64,000 nucleotides of DNA from Phormidium tanganyikae FI6-MK23 (GCA_019359175.1 JAHHHU010000001.1:186001-250000); one strand, 5' to 3'. Shown: positions 35,887-44,415, counted from the first letter of the stretch. Made by a program: numbers and translations. The notes: a model not told the origin generated them from the letters alone.

Positions 35887-35921
35887 AAGCGATCGGGCGA
35901 ATTGGCTCGATCGCTTTGTTT
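35887..35921 (+). terminator. Terminator of glnA
   Basis: AAGCGATCG (35887-35895) pairs with CGATCGCTT (35908-35916), followed by TGTTTT. The stem is made of HIP1-like sequence. Confidence 0.82.
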
Positions 35922-35953
35922 TATACTTGGGAAATCATCACTTCGCTCTAAAA

Positions 35954-36286
35954 ATGCTGCTTGTTCCCATAACTGAGCCAGTTCCACTGGCGACTGATGA
36001 ATTTGGTGTTGTTCGTATCAGCAAAACTCGCATCACCCTAGATACGATTGTGGCTGCTTTTCTCGAAGGGGCGACAGCAGAAGAAATCAGAGAACAGTAT
36101 CCGTCGCTTCAGCTTTCCGATATCTATTCGGTCATCGCTTACTATTTACGACATCAAACTGAAGTGGATGCTTATCTTTTAGAGCGTGAACGGGATGCGA
36201 TAGAAGTCCGTAGAAAAGCTGAAAAACGATTTAATCCAGTGGGAGTACGCGACCGTTTATTAGCTAGACGCAATGCCCAAGGTTAA
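35954..36286 (+). CDS. DUF433 family antitoxin-like protein
   Basis: The 110-residue protein has the DUF433 pattern, RISKTRITLDTIVAAFLEGATAEEIREQYPSLQLSDIYSVIAYYLRH near residues 20-66, a winged helix-turn-helix-like fold. It is paired with a DUF5615 protein four bases downstream, the usual arrangement of this toxin-antitoxin-like unit. I start it at ATG 35954 (MLLVPITEPVPL); the upstream ATG adds nine residues unlike the family. Confidence 0.87.
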   Translation: MLLVPITEPVPLATDEFGVVRISKTRITLDTIVAAFLEGATAEEIREQYPSLQLSDIYSVIAYYLRHQTEVDAYLLERERDAIEVRRKAEKRFNPVGVRDRLLARRNAQG

Positions 36287-36289
36287 TCG

Positions 36290-36643
36290 ATGTTGCGATT
36301 TCTGGCAGATGAAAACTTTAGCAACCAAATCATTCGGGGAATTTTGCGCCGCAATCCCGATGTTGATATTGTTCGTGTTCAGGATGTAGGACTGATCGAA
36401 GCAGATGATCCGACGGTTCTAGAATGGGCAGCACAACATCAGCGAGTCGTTTTAACTCACGATGTGGCAACGATGACAAACTTTGCCTATGCGCGGATCG
36501 AAGCAGATCGCGGAATGCCAGGGTTATTTGAAGTGAGTCGTCGCGTTCCGATTAGATTAGCGATCGAGGAAATCTTGCTGATTGCTGAGTGCAGCTTAGA
36601 GGGGGAATGGGAAGGACAAGTACGGTTCTTGCCTCTGCGCTAA
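36290..36643 (+). CDS. DUF5615 PIN-like protein (putative toxin)
   Basis: The 117-residue protein has the DUF5615 pattern LRFLADENFSNQIIRGILRRNPDVDIVRVQDVGL, then ADDPTVLEWAAQHQRVVLTHDVATM. The acidic residues (Asp7, Glu8, Asp54, Asp70 region) match a PIN-like RNase site. It lies three bases after the DUF433 gene. Toxicity is inferred from the pairing, not known. Confidence 0.87.
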   Translation: MLRFLADENFSNQIIRGILRRNPDVDIVRVQDVGLIEADDPTVLEWAAQHQRVVLTHDVATMTNFAYARIEADRGMPGLFEVSRRVPIRLAIEEILLIAECSLEGEWEGQVRFLPLR

Positions 36644-36765
36644 CACCTAGGAGAACCTCATCGATCACTTCTTTTTATTGCAAAATCGTTTACTTCACAG
36701 CGATACTCACTGATAAGAATTCGTTACACTTATTAATAGTCGTAGATTGCTGTTTCATCATCACC

Positions 36766-37881
36766 ATGCCCGACACATTAACAAAGCTGGCATATCAAAC
36801 CGTTCAGCAAGGTAAAAGTTACTTTGGTTTGGTGCATAAAGCCGTCAGCACTCAACTGCTGAACATTGTTGCACCTGCTCCCGCTGAGACAAAGCCAAAG
36901 CCCACTCCGCTCTCTTTAGAACTGATCCAAAACATTCAGCGGCGGATGAATGAGATTCTCGAAACCGACTGGCAAGATGTCGAAAAGGGAGTTTATCCCG
37001 CAAGCCTGCTATTTGATAATCCTTGGGACGATTTTTTCCGCTACTATCCTGCCGTTTGGTTCGATATGCCGGAAATGTGGCAGCGAGTGAATCAAAAGCG
37101 CTACCAAGAGTTTGATCCTGGTGTCGAGACGCAAGGCTTACCGAGCTATTACGTCCAGAATTTTCATCATCAGACCAACGGCTACTTAAGCGATGAATCT
37201 GCGAATCTGTATGATTTGCAGGTTGAAATTTTGTTCAACGGAACCGCTGATCCAATGCGGCGACGGATCTTAGCTCCGCTCAAAGCAGGCTTAAAAGCGT
37301 TCGGCGATGTGCCAGCGAGCCAGATTAAGATTCTGGATGTCGCTTGTGGAACCGGACGCACTCTGAAAAATATTCGAGGAATGTTGCCGAAGGCTTCACT
37401 GTACGGCGTTGATCTGTCTGCTGCGTATTTGAGAAAGGCAAATCAGTTGCTCTCTCAAGTGCCCGGAACCCTGCCTCAATTGGTGCAAGGAAACGGGGAA
37501 GAGCTTCCTTTCTTAGAAAACTACTTCCATGCGGTCACGAGTGTGTTTCTGTTCCACGAATTGCCGCCTCAAGCGCGTCAGAACGTGATCGATGAAGCAT
37601 TTCGCGTTGTGAAACCTGGTGGTACGTTTATCATTTGCGATTCGATTCAAATGGCGGATTCGCCGGAGTTGTCGATCGCGATGGAGAATTTCCCGGAGAT
37701 CTTCCACGAGCCGTATTACCGCCATTATACGACGGACGATTTGACGAAGCGGTTGACCGATGCCGGGTTTACCGAGGTTTTCGAGCAGGTTCACTTTATG
37801 AGTAAGTACCTGATCGCGAAAAAGCCGATCGAGGCGCGCCCAGAAGCCCCAAGCTTTGCGACTGGAATTGCGATCGATTAA
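36766..37881 (+). CDS. Class I SAM-dependent methyltransferase (UbiE-like)
   Basis: The 371-residue enzyme has an N-terminal region of about 170 residues typical of a cyanobacterial subfamily, then motif I ILDVACGTGRTLKNI near 190 and YGVDLSAAYLRKA near 209, then ELPFLENYFHAVTSVFLFHELP and VVKPGGTFIICD. The end HEPYYRHYTTDDLTKRLTDAGF is shared in outline with the methyltransferase at 50568. The substrate is unknown. I start at ATG 36766 (MPDTLTKLAYQ); the open frame runs further upstream through the DUF5615 gene and is not coding there. Confidence 0.87.
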   Translation: MPDTLTKLAYQTVQQGKSYFGLVHKAVSTQLLNIVAPAPAETKPKPTPLSLELIQNIQRRMNEILETDWQDVEKGVYPASLLFDNPWDDFFRYYPAVWFDMPEMWQRVNQKRYQEFDPGVETQGLPSYYVQNFHHQTNGYLSDESANLYDLQVEILFNGTADPMRRRILAPLKAGLKAFGDVPASQIKILDVACGTGRTLKNIRGMLPKASLYGVDLSAAYLRKANQLLSQVPGTLPQLVQGNGEELPFLENYFHAVTSVFLFHELPPQARQNVIDEAFRVVKPGGTFIICDSIQMADSPELSIAMENFPEIFHEPYYRHYTTDDLTKRLTDAGFTEVFEQVHFMSKYLIAKKPIEARPEAPSFATGIAID

Positions 37882-37905
37882 TCGACTCAACTAATTTCGA
37901 TCATT

Positions 37906-37937
37906 GCCCTTCTTTCTGACTGGAAAGAGGGCTTTTT
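37906..37937 (+). terminator. Terminator of the UbiE-like gene
   Basis: GCCCTTCTTTC (37906-37916) and GAAAGAGGGC (37923-37932) form a stem with one bulged T, followed by TTTTT. Confidence 0.85.
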
Positions 37938-38569
37938 GCGATCGAGATTCTATTGATTTCTCAATGAGTAAAGTATCACTCTACTAAAACCTTTCAAGGT
38001 GTATTAATTGGCACTTATTCAACTCAAGAGACGGACTTTCTTAATTAAATTTCTGTCTTTAGAAAGATGACTGCTGAATCATAAAGAACGCATCAGTTTG
38101 AGCGACTAGAAACTTCTACGCCACCTAATTAGCATCTCATAGAAAATACTCAGACCACTAAAGCAAGTAAAAAACCTACAGTTCATATGCAGCAACCTTT
38201 CTAGCCTGACTATTTGTATCTCTTCACAGGCTTCATACAAACTGCATCGTTACTTTAGCTAGGCTTCTTATATCTTGCTTAAATTCTACGTATAATTGCT
38301 GAAATACTAATTATGATTAGTATAGTATTTTGATTGCGACCGGGAACTTACTTATCAACGGTTTCGCAATCTGCTCTATTCATTCTCCCAAAGCCAAACA
38401 ATCCTTTTGTAAGCTCAGTCCTCCATTAAATGGCGTAGAAATCGTTTTCTTGCGCTCTGCTTCGCTTAAGTCTTCTTTTCGCTTCCTAAATACAGTTCAT
38501 CGCCATCAATCAGCGATCGATTATTGGGAAATCATTCTTCTGCCTGACCTTTATCTATTTAATAAAAGT
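37938..38569. other. AT-rich intergenic region with a short palindrome
   Basis: More than 600 bases, clearly richer in A/T than the neighbours, lie before the small exported peptide. ATACTAAT-TATG-ATTAGTAT at 38304-38323 is a perfect inverted repeat, followed by TATAGTATTTTG, a -10-like sequence. An open frame runs through 38330-38569 in phase with the peptide but looks non-coding. The rest shows nothing I can name. Confidence 0.45.
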
Positions 38570-38728
38570 ATGACCCCCACTCAATTCGCTCATGCTGTTT
38601 GTAGTCTCAGTTTGTTGATTGGAATTCATCTCATTTCAGGATCGCTCCACTCCGTTTGCGCTCAACTCGAACCCCCTCCTGGTGCGCCTGCACCAAGCGG
38701 AACTGTAGGCGGAGGTTCACGTTCATAA
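38570..38728 (+). CDS. Tiny exported protein with Gly/Arg tail (52 aa)
   Basis: From ATG 38570 the product is MTPTQFAHAVCSLSLLIG, a hydrophobic stretch ending near VCAQ, and a mature peptide of about 22 residues, LEPPPGAPAPSG then TVGGGSRS. It looks like a signal peptide plus the PP...GGG.R tail with which DUF928 proteins begin, but nothing follows. The CHASE2 kinase gene starts 89 bases later on the same strand, and CHASE2 genes are often neighbours of DUF928 genes (from memory). It may be a remnant or a real short peptide. Confidence 0.5.
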   Translation: MTPTQFAHAVCSLSLLIGIHLISGSLHSVCAQLEPPPGAPAPSGTVGGGSRS

Positions 38729-38817
38729 TCGACACAATTTTTTGGTAGACAACTTCTTCACACTGCCTTAAAGTTTTTACAGGTTTGCAATGACAACACT
38801 TTAAGGTTAAGGAACAG

Positions 38818-40884
38818 TTGAAACCAGTGCGGCAATGGGTAGGCGTTGGATTGAGCGCGATTTCCGTCACGGCAGCGGTGATCGGGTTGCAGCTTGCAGG
38901 TGCGTTTCAACCTTTGGAACTCATGGTGCTTGATCAGTGGTTTCGGGCGCGTCCCCCTGAAGCGGTTGATTCCCGGATCGTGATTGTGACGATCGACGAA
39001 TCCGATTTCAATGCGATCGGGCGATATCCGATTCCAGATGAGCTACTTGCTGAGCTACTCACCAAGATCAAGCAGCAGAAGCCGCGCGTGATTGGCATGG
39101 ATGTGTATCGCAATCTTCCGATTGAGCCGGGGCATGAAGCACTGCTGCAAGTTTACCGAGATATGCCAAATCTGATTGGGGTCGAGAAGACTTTGAGCGG
39201 GGCGAATCTGCCATCGGTTGATCCGCCCCCGATTCTTCGAGAGCAGGGTCAGATTGCTGCGAGCGATCTGGTTCTCGATCCGGATGGGAAAATTCGCCGG
39301 AATCTATTGTCGTTGCGGGTGAGTTCGATCTGGGGTAAGCAGGGTCGGACAGTTGAGACTTTAGGAACGCGATTGGCGTTGGAGTATCTCAAGGGGGATG
39401 GGATCAAGCCCCAAGCGATTAAGGGAAGCAACGGACAGGTTCAGCTTGGCAAATCGCGCCTTGAGCCGCTACAACAAAACGCAGGCGGTTACGTTCGCGG
39501 CGATATTGGCGGGTTTCAACTGCTAGCGAATTTTCGGAATTTGCAGCGACACTTTACCTTTGTGAGCTTTACTGATGTGTTACGAGATCGAGTTGCTGCG
39601 CGGCTGATGCAGGATCGCATTGTTCTAATTGGCTCAGTTGCAGAAAGTTTGAACGATCGCTTTTTTACACCTTATTCCAGCACCGCGAGATTAACGTCGG
39701 CAGGCGTTGAAATTCACGCGGATTTTGCGAGTCAGTTGATTAGTGCTGCGCTAGATGGCAGAGCGGTTTTACGAGGTGTGCCTGAGTGGATTGAATCTGC
39801 TTGGTTGCTGATGTGGTTGGGTGTGGGCGCAGTGTTGGGGACAAAGTTTCGATCTCCGCGTCGTGCGTTCGCTTGGATGGTTGGAATGACGATCGCTGGA
39901 ATTCTGACCGCATACGGGCTATTTCTATCCGGTTGGTGGATTACGATCATTGCGCCGCTCATCGGAATGAAATTCGTTGCAGTGGCGACGCGAGGGTATT
40001 TAGTTTGGCGATCATTAGCGCGATCGCATGAGGCTTTACAGGATTATGCAAAAACGCTCGAACAGAAAGTACAAGATCGCACGCAAGCGTTAACACAGCA
40101 GAATGTTGAATTGATGCAGGCGAAACAGGAAGCGGAAGCTGCCGATCGCGCGAAAACAGCCTTTCTGGCAAATGTGAATCATGAGTTGAGAACGCCGCTT
40201 TCAATTATTCTAAGCAGCAGTGAATTAATGAGTTACGACAAAACGCTTTCCTCGAAGCAAAAAGAGCGTTTGTCGCTGATCAATCAAAGCGTAGAACACT
40301 TACTCGATTTGATTAACGAAGTCTTGGAGTTAGCCAAACTCGAAGCGAAGGCAGAAACGATCGAGATTCAGCCCGTTTCGCTGAAACAATTGCTGCAAAG
40401 CTTGTTTGAGATGTTTGAACCTCAAGCGATCGGGAGATATCTGATCTTGTCTGTAGAGTGTGCGCCTGATGTTCCAAATTGGGTACAAACGGATGAACGT
40501 AAAGTGCGGCAAGTGTTGCTCAATCTATTAACGAATTCGCTGAAGTTTACTAATCATGGAAGTATTACTTTGCGAGTACTTTGCTTGAATTCAAATCTAT
40601 TACGATTCGAGGTAGAAGATACTGGAATTGGCATTGCAGATTATGAAATTGAATCGTTGTTTAAAGCATTCATGCAAACCGAGTCGGGGCGCAAATCTGG
40701 TAAGGGAACAGGTCTAGGATTGTCGATTAGCCAGCAATTACTTCAACTTTTGGGTACAAAGCTTCAGGTTCAGAGTACGCCGAATGTTGGAACGATTTTT
40801 TGGTTTGATTTGCCGATCGAGCTTGCACACAACGAAATTGCCCCGGAACTAACTGCTTCTCCTGAGGCGAATTTGATTTACTAG
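38818..40884 (+). CDS. CHASE2 domain sensor histidine kinase
   Basis: The 688-residue kinase has TM1 near 10-28, an extracytoplasmic CHASE2 domain (about 30-320, with FRARPPEAVDSRIVIVTIDESD and MQDRIVLIGSVAESLNDRFFTP), and three TMs at about 327-392. A coiled coil follows, then HisKA with phospho-acceptor His455 in NVNHELRTP and HATPase_c with N-box near 569-573, DTGIGIAD at 601 and GKGTGLGLSI at 628. The start is TTG with AAGGA just upstream; no ATG fits. No response regulator follows, so its partner is elsewhere. Confidence 0.92.
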   Translation: MKPVRQWVGVGLSAISVTAAVIGLQLAGAFQPLELMVLDQWFRARPPEAVDSRIVIVTIDESDFNAIGRYPIPDELLAELLTKIKQQKPRVIGMDVYRNLPIEPGHEALLQVYRDMPNLIGVEKTLSGANLPSVDPPPILREQGQIAASDLVLDPDGKIRRNLLSLRVSSIWGKQGRTVETLGTRLALEYLKGDGIKPQAIKGSNGQVQLGKSRLEPLQQNAGGYVRGDIGGFQLLANFRNLQRHFTFVSFTDVLRDRVAARLMQDRIVLIGSVAESLNDRFFTPYSSTARLTSAGVEIHADFASQLISAALDGRAVLRGVPEWIESAWLLMWLGVGAVLGTKFRSPRRAFAWMVGMTIAGILTAYGLFLSGWWITIIAPLIGMKFVAVATRGYLVWRSLARSHEALQDYAKTLEQKVQDRTQALTQQNVELMQAKQEAEAADRAKTAFLANVNHELRTPLSIILSSSELMSYDKTLSSKQKERLSLINQSVEHLLDLINEVLELAKLEAKAETIEIQPVSLKQLLQSLFEMFEPQAIGRYLILSVECAPDVPNWVQTDERKVRQVLLNLLTNSLKFTNHGSITLRVLCLNSNLLRFEVEDTGIGIADYEIESLFKAFMQTESGRKSGKGTGLGLSISQQLLQLLGTKLQVQSTPNVGTIFWFDLPIELAHNEIAPELTASPEANLIY

Positions 40885-40886
40885 CT

Positions 40887-41438
40887 TTACCCGATCGATT
40901 TTCGGATCATTCGCTCAATGCCAGGATCGAGTTCGAGAAGATTAAGTCGATCGAGCGAAAACCATTCTGCCCGAACTGCATCAGTAGCAGGCTGCAAGGG
41001 CTGAGATTCAGTCAAGCAAAGATAGCGAAAATCGAAATGTAAATGGCTCGGATATTTTCGGGTGTCTGGGATTCGATGCACGTCGAGATCTAAAAGAGAA
41101 GCCTGTGTGCGATCGAGTACGATTCCAAGTTCTTCCTGTGCTTCTCGAAGTGAAACGGTGAGCAAATCCTGTTCTTCTGGTTCTGCGTGTCCTCCGGGCT
41201 GGAGCCATCGATCGAGAGTTTTGTGATAGATCAGCGCAAATTGTCGAGTATCTTTTGCCATGACCCAAGCGCTTCCAGTCGCGTGACCCGGCTCAAAGCA
41301 AAATGAATCCATTGGATCAATGCTGTGGTGAAAGTGATCGAGGATTACGGCTTTGTGAGCAGTTTCGGTTGTGTCGATCGCATGGTGCGCTTCGACCTCG
41401 GAAATAATCGCTTGAATTGAGTCAGAATGTCGGCTCAT
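40887..41438 (-). CDS. Nudix hydrolase
   Basis: The 183-residue protein carries a Nudix box near residues 82-106 (QPGGHAEPEEQ, then REAQEELGI), with RE..EE..G intact and one extra residue in the first spacer, as in a known subgroup. Such enzymes hydrolyse nucleoside diphosphate derivatives with Mg; the substrate is unknown. Its ATG lies two bases before the pseudouridine synthase stop on the minus strand, so they form an operon with the synthase first. Confidence 0.92.
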   Translation of the reverse strand: MSRHSDSIQAIISEVEAHHAIDTTETAHKAVILDHFHHSIDPMDSFCFEPGHATGSAWVMAKDTRQFALIYHKTLDRWLQPGGHAEPEEQDLLTVSLREAQEELGIVLDRTQASLLDLDVHRIPDTRKYPSHLHFDFRYLCLTESQPLQPATDAVRAEWFSLDRLNLLELDPGIERMIRKSIG

Positions 41439-41440
41439 CG

Positions 41441-42949
41441 TTAAAAGGGCGTGACAGTTTTTAGTACGATCGTCTTGCCATCAGCAGGATGAATAAATTG
41501 TAAATCGCGGGCGTGTAGGTGTAAGCGATCGCTTGAGGTTGGATCGCCGTATAACCGATCTCCAACGATCGCTGATCCTAATCCCTGGGCTGCATGAATC
41601 CGTAGTTGATGAGTCCGTCCTGTAGTGGGTTGAAATTCGATTCGAGTCTGTTCTTCTAAAACTCGAAAGTGCGTAATACTCGGTTTTCCACGTTGCTGAT
41701 CGATCTTTTGTTTTGGTCGATCGTTTGGATCACTCCAAATCGGTAAATCAATCACTCCTTGCTTTTGTGTAATTTTTTTTGATAATACTGCTTCGTAAAT
41801 TTTGCATATTTCACGTTGCTGAAACTGTTGACTTAGCTGTTTACAAGTTTGTATATCGCGTGCGAGGATTATTAATCCAGATGTGTCTTGATCTAACCGA
41901 TGTACTGGAATCAGTGGTTCAGAAAAGCGATCGAGTAAACAATCCTGCCCGTAGCGACCTCGCACCGAAAGCAATCCAGCAGGTTTGTTCACAACAATCA
42001 GCCAATCATCTTGATAGACAATCTCGATCGATTCTAATCCTGAAAGCAAAAATCCCATAATCGGCTGACATCGATCGACACACGCCCCGTAAAATTCGCC
42101 TTGCATCTTATCTCCAACCGACTCACCCCACCAAAATTCAGCCATTGCTAAAGGCTTCAATCCATGAGTTGCAGTGTAGTGGAGCAGTTTTGGGGCACAG
42201 CATTCCCCGGTTCCGGTTGGCATTGAGGCAAGAAGTTCGGAAAGCGATCGTGTTTCTCCTGCAAAATTCGTTATGCGATAACTATCGTACATCTGTGACT
42301 GAAGCTGTTGTGATAGTTGTTTACGTTGTTGTTTGAGTTGTTGAATCCGCCCATCTGCTCGATCGACAATTTGTTTTAGAGGATTGAGAAGTGTAGCGCG
42401 ATCGCGTTTTAGATTGCGTTTCTCGATTCCATCTCGTTTGCTTTGCTCATCGAGTTCAGAATTGCAATAATTAGCCTGTCTTTGCTGTTGTCGTTCTAAT
42501 TTTCGCTGATGATGTTTTTCAGATAATTGTTTGAGTTGTTTTTTATATTCTTCAGACAATTTCTGATATTGATAGCGTTCAGGAATTTCATAAAGCTGAA
42601 TGATTTGTTTTTTTAGCGATTCTAATAGTGTTAGTGTGATTGATTCATTTAGATAAATGAGATCGCGTCCTGGAATCGGTGGAACCCAGCCATCTAAAAC
42701 ACTCCGCCCATCTAATAATCCCGAAAATGCTTTGAGAATTTGTTGATCTCCTTGAGCAGTTTCAGTCAGCAAAACACCATACATTTTGCCCTCGCGAGAA
42801 AACTGCTCATCGGTGGCAAGATCTTGCATTAATTCATGCGCGATCGCTTCGATAAATTTCGTGCGCGGCAGTCGTAAAAGTTTCCGCGATCGTGGACAAA
42901 TTCCCTCGTACCAATAGCTCGGACTTAACTCAGCAATATTTCTACACAT
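41441..42949 (-). CDS. RluA family pseudouridine synthase with long N-terminal extension
   Basis: The C-terminal third is an RluA-type domain: YQDDWLIVVNKPAGLLSVRGR, then the catalytic-Asp motif HRLDQDTSGL near residue 350, and TGRTHQLRIHAA near 445. The first 300 residues are unusual: an N-terminal domain (CRNIAELSPSYWYEGICPR), a Gln/Lys/Arg-rich coiled coil at about 125-230, and HYTATHGLKPLAMAEFWWG. That last part resembles the extra domain of the RluA-like group in gamma-proteobacteria and cyanobacteria. It modifies uridines in rRNA or tRNA; the target is unknown. It heads an operon with the Nudix gene. Confidence 0.9.
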   Translation of the reverse strand: MCRNIAELSPSYWYEGICPRSRKLLRLPRTKFIEAIAHELMQDLATDEQFSREGKMYGVLLTETAQGDQQILKAFSGLLDGRSVLDGWVPPIPGRDLIYLNESITLTLLESLKKQIIQLYEIPERYQYQKLSEEYKKQLKQLSEKHHQRKLERQQQRQANYCNSELDEQSKRDGIEKRNLKRDRATLLNPLKQIVDRADGRIQQLKQQRKQLSQQLQSQMYDSYRITNFAGETRSLSELLASMPTGTGECCAPKLLHYTATHGLKPLAMAEFWWGESVGDKMQGEFYGACVDRCQPIMGFLLSGLESIEIVYQDDWLIVVNKPAGLLSVRGRYGQDCLLDRFSEPLIPVHRLDQDTSGLIILARDIQTCKQLSQQFQQREICKIYEAVLSKKITQKQGVIDLPIWSDPNDRPKQKIDQQRGKPSITHFRVLEEQTRIEFQPTTGRTHQLRIHAAQGLGSAIVGDRLYGDPTSSDRLHLHARDLQFIHPADGKTIVLKTVTPF

Positions 42950-42981
42950 TTATGAGATGATGACAAAATATTTATGTCAAA

Positions 42982-43236
42982 ATTGAGGAACAACCTATTT
43001 TTCCAACGAACGCGCAAGCAATTACCTGTCTGATTCTCTGTCAGTTGTTATCCAGTTACTACCGAGATATCCATCTTTTCCGTTATAACGATCAAGAAGG
43101 ATATGTTTATATTATTGCTGGAGCCGAACTCGAAATCATCATTGACCTATTGGGGATTCGAGGTTTGAATGAAACAAGATTTCTCGCAGATGTCGCGCAA
43201 GGACTTGAAAGCTTACGTCCTATTCCACCGAGATGA
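42982..43236 (+). CDS. DUF6888-like small protein, start unclear
   Basis: The frame reads FPTNAQAITCLILCQLLSSY, HLFRYNDQEGYVYIIAGAELEIIIDLLG, matching the short DUF6888 proteins that pair with DUF6887. No ATG, GTG or TTG lies in frame before the conserved start. ATG 42974 (MSKL) is one base out of phase across a run of four A, and five A would restore MSKIEEQPIFPTN. So it either uses ATT 42982 or has suffered a one-base loss. It overlaps the next gene by 68 bases, much longer than usual, so the end may also be altered. Confidence 0.55.
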   Translation: MEEQPIFPTNAQAITCLILCQLLSSYYRDIHLFRYNDQEGYVYIIAGAELEIIIDLLGIRGLNETRFLADVAQGLESLRPIPPR

Positions 43237-43315
43237 CCTAGAAGCTCTTCACGCTTTGTACGAGCGCGCTCTCCTGATTCTGAAGCAGTATGTTCAAAGC
43301 ACCGACAACCCTTGA
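43169..43315 (+). CDS. DUF6887-like small protein (48 aa)
   Basis: The product MKQDFSQMSRKDLKAYVLFHR, then DDLEALHALYERA, matches the DUF6887 opening (M...F..MSR.ELKAYVL.HR.D.EA). This family is the regular partner of DUF6888 and may form a toxin-antitoxin-like pair; no function is shown. It starts within the DUF6888 frame. A further 32-codon frame (43290-43388) overlaps its end and could be its displaced tail. Confidence 0.65.
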   Translation: MKQDFSQMSRKDLKAYVLFHRDDLEALHALYERALLILKQYVQSTDNP

Positions 43316-43399
43316 AGACATCGCGCAAATGACTCAGCAATTTGACCAAGCATTAAAGGATCGCGAACAGAAGCACGATCGTCAATAAAATTCGCCAAT

Positions 43400-43420
43400 A
43401 AAAAAGGGGCAACCCGCCCC
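43400..43420 (-). terminator. Terminator of the Lys/Ala-rich exported protein gene
   Basis: GGGGC (43406-43410) pairs with GCCCC (43416-43420). Six T follow on the minus strand. It lies 28 bases after the stop. Confidence 0.8.
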
Positions 43421-43448
43421 AATTTGCTCAACACTCCATTCAGCTAAA

Positions 43449-43934
43449 TTAGTTAACCATTGCTTTTGCTTCTTTTGCTGCTTTCTTCGCTTGCTTTTCA
43501 GCCTCTTTCGTCGCCTTCTTTGCCTGCTTCTCAGCTTGTTTTGCTGCTTTCTTCGCTTCCTTCGTCAGTTTCTCAGGAGCCTTGTCGGTGTTGTCCAAAC
43601 CCTTTTTGATCTGTTCTTCGATCGAGGTTGCACTGGTATTCGATGGACGCTTCATCTCCTCGATTCCAGCAGTTCCTTGAACTTCATTCGGTGCGCCGTT
43701 TGCTGCTCGATCACGGACTTCTTCTAAAGATCGCAAACCACCTTTATCGATCGTTTCTTTTGCAGCACCTTCGTATTGTTTCGCTGCTTTAGTTGTAGAG
43801 CTGCTGGGTTCATTCGCCATTGGCTTGTCTTTGACGACCGCTTGAGCCGACGCGCTCGGAGCAAACGAGAACAACAACACTGCACATAGACAGAGTGTTA
43901 ATACATAGCGGAGTCCAGATAACAGAGATTTCAT
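43449..43934 (-). CDS. Exported Lys/Ala-rich protein
   Basis: The 161-residue protein has a signal peptide (VLTLCLCAVLLFSFAPSASAQA), a polar middle with EGAAKETIDKGGLRSLEEVRDRAANG, and a C-terminal stretch of about 45 residues made of KQAEKQAKKA-type heptads that should form a highly charged helix. Proteins of this make-up occur in the cyanobacterial periplasm without known function. The coding is repetitive. A structured leader (see 44040-44100) precedes it. Confidence 0.78.
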   Translation of the reverse strand: MKSLLSGLRYVLTLCLCAVLLFSFAPSASAQAVVKDKPMANEPSSSTTKAAKQYEGAAKETIDKGGLRSLEEVRDRAANGAPNEVQGTAGIEEMKRPSNTSATSIEEQIKKGLDNTDKAPEKLTKEAKKAAKQAEKQAKKATKEAEKQAKKAAKEAKAMVN

Positions 43935-44053
43935 GTAAATACCCTCCAGAGGTACAGAAATTTTTCTTAGGATTCTGCAAAAGTTAAATTTAGCAGGATC
44001 ACGTTTAATCTGAACCTATCTACTCAAACTTCTGCCTCTGCAAACATCTGTAA

Positions 44054-44085
44054 CCAGGGGGACTTTCACCAAAGGCTAACCCTGC
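44054..44085 (-). promoter_or_regulatory. Structured element upstream of the Lys/Ala-rich protein gene
   Basis: CAGGG (44055-44059) pairs with CCCTG (44080-44084), and CTTT (44063-44066) pairs with AAAG (44071-44074) inside it, giving a two-stem hairpin with an internal loop. On the minus strand the core reads GGTGAAAGTCC. I cannot assign it to a known riboswitch or sRNA. Confidence 0.35.
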
Positions 44086-44112
44086 CGGAAGGGGGATGAA
44101 TTGGACTGTCTA

Positions 44113-44415
44113 TTATGCCTTTGAAAGAAATTCGATCGAGGGAATCAGCGGATCTTTGACAATACCGAACCCTTTGTAGCCCCAGCGATCGAGCAGTGTT
44201 TTTAGTTGCGCTTCAGGAATCGATTCGCTGGTAAACCGATCGCTTCTGCCGCCTGCAAATTTGTTCAGATAGCTCATTGCATCATATTGTTCTTGAAATA
44301 AGAGAACATAGCCGTTTGCAGGCGATCGCGCTTCATCCTCGCTCAGTTTCGGATACGCTGCGAGATAGCTTCCGTCCGTTCTTGATCGGATCAAATAGTA
44401 AGCTTGCGAAAACAT
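44113..44415 (-). CDS. Conserved hypothetical protein (100 aa)
   Basis: The product begins MFSQAYYLIRSRTDGSYLAAYP and contains NGYVLLFQEQYDAMSYLNKFAGG and LLDRWGYKGFGIVKDPLIPSIEF. It looks like a small soluble conserved cyanobacterial protein; no domain is recognised. Its ATG overlaps the stop of the OppB-type permease gene (TAATG), so it is co-translated with it, but that need not mean a shared function. Confidence 0.75.
   Translation of the reverse strand: MFSQAYYLIRSRTDGSYLAAYPKLSEDEARSPANGYVLLFQEQYDAMSYLNKFAGGRSDRFTSESIPEAQLKTLLDRWGYKGFGIVKDPLIPSIEFLSKA

Noticed and set aside
43290..43388. 32-codon frame MFKAPTTLEDIAQ overlapping the DUF6887 gene
   Set aside because: Too short and overlapping to call; noted as a possible displaced tail of DUF6887.
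44040..44112. Cobalamin riboswitch
   Set aside because: Only a GGTGAAAGTCC-like core matches; the B12 box and the other conserved blocks are missing.
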